Below, piece after piece: positions 34,152-37,084 of a DNA stretch of 37,084 bases. The notes beneath the pieces are model-generated. The model ran no database searches. It was given only the letters and a program-made list of their open reading frames with translations, and had not been told where the DNA came from. Source of the stretch: Myxococcaceae bacterium (GTDB lineage Bacteria; Myxococcota; Myxococcia; Myxococcales; Myxococcaceae); the NCBI GenBank assembly GCA_016793725.1, contig JAEUJP010000192.1:1-37084 (forward strand). Reading direction: 5' to 3'. The position numbers were made by a program, and so were the translations under genes. The stretch's first letter is position 1. The number at the start of each line of letters is the position of its first letter.

Positions 34152-34328
34152 CGAAGCGACCCCCACTGCGAGCCCCGATCCACCTGCAATGTCGAGCGGT
34201 GCCGCACCGTTGCGTCGGCGCCAGGGGGAGTCGTCAGCGACTCATGGGTGGTGGGTACAAAGATGCACCCGGGGTCGGTCGCGTGTCCGACCGTGCGACG
34301 GGGGCTCTGAGGTCACACGCTGAACACC
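34152..34328. other. Intergenic region upstream of the HDOD operon
   Basis: 177 bases between the kinase stop and the HDOD gene start, both on the minus strand. It should hold the promoter of the eight-gene run. A hairpin with 6-base arms GGTCGG/CCGACC and an 8-base loop lies near 34274-34293 without a T-run and could end the kinase transcript. I see no good sigma-54 (-24/-12) match. Confidence 0.4.
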
Positions 34329-35189
34329 TCAGAACAGCAGCAGCACGAGCCGCAGCAGCAGGTACACGCCGAACAGGCCCAGAATGACCGAGTTCTTCGA
34401 CGCGAAGCGCGCCACGCGCTCGGCCAGCGGCTCACGCCAGGCGAGCACCCGCTCACGCTCGAGAAACCGACCGATGTCTTCGCTCAGCGCGCCCGCGCTC
34501 TCGTAGCGCGCGGCAGGCGAGGCCGCGGTCGCCTTCTCGCCGATGGCTGCGACCGCCGCTGGCACGTCGGCCCCGGCCAACACCTTCAGCATCGCTCCCA
34601 GGCCATAGACGTCGGTGGCCGGCGTCGCAGGCTCGCCGCGCGCGGCCTCGGGCGCCATGAACGCCGGCGTGCCGGCGACGTGGCCCGGCTCGTGCGGCTC
34701 GCTCGCTCGCCGGGCGAGGCCCCAGTCCATCACCAGCGCTTCGCCGAGCTCGCCGACCATCACGTTTTGTGGCTTCAGGTCGCGGTGGAGCACGCCACGC
34801 GCGTGCGCGAACGCGATCGCCTCACACACGCGCTGGAACAGGCGCAGCCGCGCCTTCAGGTCGGCCTTCGCAGCCCACACGTCGAGCCGCTCACCGCGCA
34901 CGCGCTTCATCACGACGTACACGCGGCCGTCGACCAGCGTGCCCGTCTCGTGCACCGGCACGATGCCCGGGTGCTCGAGCTGCGCCATCACCTTCGCCTC
35001 GTGCGACAGCGCGCCTTCCGTCACCTTCACCGCGACCTCACGCTCGAGCTCGCGGTCGAACGCGAGCCACACCGAGCCCATGCCGCCGCGGCCGATGAGC
35101 CCCCGCAGCGTGTAGCGCGTGCCGTCGAGGTCGGGCTCCTCGGTGACGCGCTCGACGTGGGCCAGCACGTCGTTCGAGAGCCAGCTCAC
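34329..35189 (-). CDS. Tail-anchored Ser/Thr protein kinase with DWG motif
   Basis: 286 residues from GTG 35189, overlapping the sigma factor stop (GTGA). Kinase domain nearly fills the chain: Gly loop GRGGMG (33-38), Lys55 in VAVKV, Glu64, HRDLKPQN (135-142), then DWG at 155-157 where DFG is usual (VMDWGLARR), and GTPAFMAPEAA. Asp155 is kept, so Mg2+ binding should survive. The last 20 residues (VILGLFGVYLLLRLVLLLF) form a membrane anchor, leaving the kinase in the cytoplasm. Coupled to an ECF-type sigma factor, a pairing known in myxobacteria and planctomycetes; the sigma factor is the likely substrate. Confidence 0.92.
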   Translation of the reverse strand: MSWLSNDVLAHVERVTEEPDLDGTRYTLRGLIGRGGMGSVWLAFDRELEREVAVKVTEGALSHEAKVMAQLEHPGIVPVHETGTLVDGRVYVVMKRVRGERLDVWAAKADLKARLRLFQRVCEAIAFAHARGVLHRDLKPQNVMVGELGEALVMDWGLARRASEPHEPGHVAGTPAFMAPEAARGEPATPATDVYGLGAMLKVLAGADVPAAVAAIGEKATAASPAARYESAGALSEDIGRFLERERVLAWREPLAERVARFASKNSVILGLFGVYLLLRLVLLLF

Positions 35190-35796
35190 AGTGACTCCCC
35201 CAGCTCGCCGAGGCGGGCCTGCACGCGCTCGCGCAGCGAGCGCCGGGCCTTCGCGAGGTGGTTCGTGATGGTGGTGACCGGCAGCCCGTGCTCGCGCGCG
35301 AGGTCTTCGTAGCGGGGCCGCGGCGGGTCAGAGAGGTCGTACTGCTCGAAGATGCGGAAGAGGGTGGGCTCGAGCGAAGCCTTCAGGTCGGCGATGGCGG
35401 CCGTGAAGAGCTGCCGCTTCCACTCCAGCTCGAAGACGGCGTCGGGGTCGGCGCCGCCCTGCGCGCGCTGCAGCTCGCCCTCGGCCCGGCGAAGTCGACG
35501 TTCAGCGGCCGCGCGGGCTGGTTCGACTGGTGGCGGTCGAGGCAGAGCTTGAAGAACGTACGAAAGCGCGCCTTCGTGGGGTCGTAGCTCGCGAAGAAGT
35601 CGCGCTCGAACGCGCGGGCGAAGAACGCCTGCACGGTGTCTTCGGCGCCCTGGGGGGTCTGCTTCCACTTCAGGCGCAGGTGTTTGTACGCGGGCTTCCA
35701 GTACGCGGCGACGAGCGTCGAGAAGGCGCGGCTGCGCTCGCCCGCGTCGTCACTGCGAACGCGCTGAACCGCCGAGCCGTGTGTCGTGGGGAACAC
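35186..35796 (-). pseudogene. ECF-type sigma factor, frame broken near 35485-35487
   Basis: Two minus-strand frames make one sigma factor. From GTG 35796 the first reads FPTTHGSAVQRV (the usual start of this group), YWKPAYKHLRLKWKQTPQGA, EDTVQAFFARAFERDFFASY and FRTFFKLCLDRHQSNQ (region 2), then LNVDFAG. The second continues as AEGELQRAQGGADPDAVFEL, EWKRQLFTAAI and, for region 4, RPRYEDLAREHGLPVTTITN HLAKARRSLRERV. One missing base in the run CCC (35485-35487) joins them perfectly. If the break is real the factor is inactive; a sequence error is at least as likely. In the related EcfP-PknT pair of Vibrio, kinase phosphorylation activates the sigma factor, so a similar switch is plausible here. 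Confidence 0.75.
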
Positions 35797-35852
35797 GAAT
35801 AAAGGAAATAATCGCTGCGCGGAATGGGCCCGACAAAGGAGAAACACACGCC
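35797..35852. promoter_or_regulatory. Short divergent region, sigma factor/membrane protein
   Basis: 56 bases with an A/T-rich core (AATAAAGGAAATAAT, around 35797-35811) that stands out in this GC-rich DNA and may include -10 elements for one or both genes. A strong ribosome site AAAGGAG lies at 35835-35841 before the membrane-protein ATG; no comparable site is seen for the sigma factor. Confidence 0.4.
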
Positions 35853-36218
35853 ATGAATCGTCCGCTGCTCGGTCTCATCTGTGGTCTCGTGCTCGGGGCC
35901 TTCGACGGCCTCACCGCTGCGGTCTCGGCGCCCGAGGTGCGCGACCAGCTCGCCGGCATCGTCTTCGGGTCTGCGATGAAGGGCCTGCTCGCGGGCGTCA
36001 TCGTCGGCGTCATCGCCCGCAAGCTGAAGGCGACGAACGTCGGCACCGCGGTCGGTGTCGCGGTCTCGGCGCTCGTCACGGCACCCATCGCACACCTCAA
36101 CGCACAGCACTACGCCAACGCGTCTTTCTATTGGAAAATCATGCTCCCCGGAGCGCTGGTCGGGGCCATCGTCGGCTACGTCGTGATGCGGTACGGCCGG
36201 GCGCCGGTGCCTTCGTAA
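35853..36218 (+). CDS. Small membrane protein, unknown function
   Basis: 121 residues from ATG 35853, fixed by AAAGGAG 11 bases upstream; the open frame reaches 72 bases higher but without a site. Three or four hydrophobic, Gly/Ala-rich segments are visible (LLGLICGLVLGAFDGLTAAV, GLLAGVIVGVIAR, VGTAVGVAVSALVTAPIAHL, MLPGALVGAIVGYVVM). The pattern resembles small Gly-rich inner-membrane proteins; no family recognised. Divergent from the sigma factor and possibly under its control. Confidence 0.75.
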   Translation: MNRPLLGLICGLVLGAFDGLTAAVSAPEVRDQLAGIVFGSAMKGLLAGVIVGVIARKLKATNVGTAVGVAVSALVTAPIAHLNAQHYANASFYWKIMLPGALVGAIVGYVVMRYGRAPVPS

Positions 36219-36268
36219 AGAAGTGCGAAGGGCCGCGACGCTCCCGGGCGACACCCCGTCAGGGGGGC

Positions 36269-37084
36269 ATGAACCCAAACGGCAAAGTGGTGGTGGTGAC
36301 CGGAGCAACCAGTGGGCTCGGGCAGGCCTTCGCGATCGAGGTCGCGAAGCAGGGCGCGCGGGTCATTCTCGTCGGGCGCGACGCGAGCCGCGCGAGTCAG
36401 ACCGAGGCCGCGGTGAAGGCGGCGGGCGGCGAGCAGGTCGAGGTGGTGCTCGGCGACGTCTCGACCGTGACCGGCGTGCGCGAGGTCGCAGCGGCGATTC
36501 GCACGAAGGTGCCGCGCATCGACGTGCTGGTGAACAACGCGGGTGGCCGGTTCGAGACGTTGTCGAAGACGAAAGACGGCGTCGAGACGACGTTCGCGCT
36601 GAACACGCTCGGCGCGTTTCTGCTCGAGCGCGAGCTGCACCGCGAGCTCGCGGCGGCGAAGGGCCGCGTCGTGAACCTGGCGACCGGCTTTCTCGACAGC
36701 TTCCCCGTCGACCCGGCGCAGCTGACGTCACCCGAGAAGTTCACGCCGCTCGGCCAGTACGGGCGCGCGAAGCAGGCGTCGGTGATGATGACGGTCGAGC
36801 AGTCGAAGCGCTTCGGCGGCGACGGCATCACCGTCGTCTCGATGCACCCCGGCATCATTCTCGGCACGCGCTTCGGCGGCGGGCAGGGCAGGGTGATGCA
36901 GGCGCTCGCGGGGCCCATCATGCGCGGCATCGGCATGGCGTGTACCCTCGAAGAGGCGGTGCGCCGCTTCATGGTGGCCGCGTTCGGCGAGGTGCCGAAC
37001 GGGGCGTACCTGGTGAAGGGCAAGCCGGCCGCGCTGCCGAAGCAGGTGAACGACGTGGCGGTGCGAGAGCAGGTGTACGGGCTG
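36269..37084 (+). CDS. Short-chain dehydrogenase/reductase, 3' end outside window
   Basis: 272 codons from ATG 36269 remain open to the window edge. SDR signatures: TGATSGLG (11-18) for NAD(P) binding, LGDVSTV, LVNNAGG (NNAG at 89-92), and YGRAK with Tyr164 and Lys168. The catalytic Ser expected in the RVVNxSS region is replaced by Ala138/Thr139 (VVNLATG), which could lower activity unless Thr139 takes its place. Arg36 and neighbours suggest NADP use. It is closest in look to retinol/protochlorophyllide-type SDRs; the substrate is unknown. The AGGGGG before the ATG is unusually close for a ribosome site. Confidence 0.85.
   Translation, partial: MNPNGKVVVVTGATSGLGQAFAIEVAKQGARVILVGRDASRASQTEAAVKAAGGEQVEVVLGDVSTVTGVREVAAAIRTKVPRIDVLVNNAGGRFETLSKTKDGVETTFALNTLGAFLLERELHRELAAAKGRVVNLATGFLDSFPVDPAQLTSPEKFTPLGQYGRAKQASVMMTVEQSKRFGGDGITVVSMHPGIILGTRFGGGQGRVMQALAGPIMRGIGMACTLEEAVRRFMVAAFGEVPNGAYLVKGKPAALPKQVNDVAVREQVYGL

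Noticed and set aside
34152..34328. Sigma-54 promoter before the HDOD gene
   Set aside because: A TGGC with downstream GC was found but the required TTGC spacing is absent.
1..37084. CRISPR arrays, insertion sequences, tRNA or rRNA genes
   Set aside because: No regularly spaced direct repeats, transposase motifs, terminal inverted repeats or RNA-gene signatures were seen by eye.

Overview
The window is about 37 kb of very GC-rich DNA with strong G/C preference at third codon positions. It is packed with one- and two-component regulators, eukaryotic-type Ser/Thr kinases, HEAT-repeat proteins, predicted lipoproteins and a full chemosensory operon. This mix points to a myxobacterium (Myxococcota); I cannot name a genus from sequence alone. 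I see no rRNA, tRNA, CRISPR array, phage or insertion sequence. Coding density is very high and no gene-free stretch exceeds about 230 bases.

Left part (1-15.8 kb): mostly short transcription units of mixed function. A lipoprotein and a FlgO-like protein with a broken reading frame lie at the edge. Next come pirin, a divergent bestrophin channel, a Ser/Thr kinase with a TPR half coupled to an HExxH protein, a predicted exported protein coupled to a MATE exporter, and a convergent SMR exporter of the SugE/Gdx type. After these are a HEAT-repeat protein, a proline-rich membrane protein, a response regulator with a coiled coil, a small PEGA protein, an AAA+ ATPase with a proline-rich head, an EEP-family phosphodiesterase and a single-domain receiver.

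Middle (15.8-25.4 kb): one minus-strand operon in the order cheY, cheA, cheW, mcp, HEAT, cheR, cheB. Four of its six junctions are 4-base ATGA/GTGA overlaps. The receptor is cytoplasmic, has no sensor or membrane segment, has a basic N-terminal tail, and is an 852-residue coiled coil whose signalling tip lies at its exact middle. The 781-residue HEAT protein sits between receptor and methyltransferase. With no flagellar genes nearby, this looks like a chemosensory array wired to a non-flagellar output, and it is the most interesting system in the window. A REC-PAS histidine kinase is divergent from it across a 140-base region with clear palindromes.

Right part (26.9-34.2 kb): eight co-directional minus-strand genes in the order REC-HDOD, REC-degenerate HD, di-haem cytochrome c peroxidase lipoprotein, membrane histidine kinase, PilZ, lipoprotein, EcsC-like protein, GGDEF. 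The first four are chained by 4-base overlaps, which ties a periplasmic redox protein to phosphorelay and c-di-GMP signalling.

Right edge (34.3-37.1 kb): an ECF-type sigma factor with a broken frame, overlapping a tail-anchored Ser/Thr kinase whose DFG motif reads DWG; a small membrane protein; and a short-chain dehydrogenase that runs off the window. The two clear frame breaks (near 635 and 35486) are both explained by one missing base in a short G/C run, so sequence error must be excluded before calling them pseudogenes.
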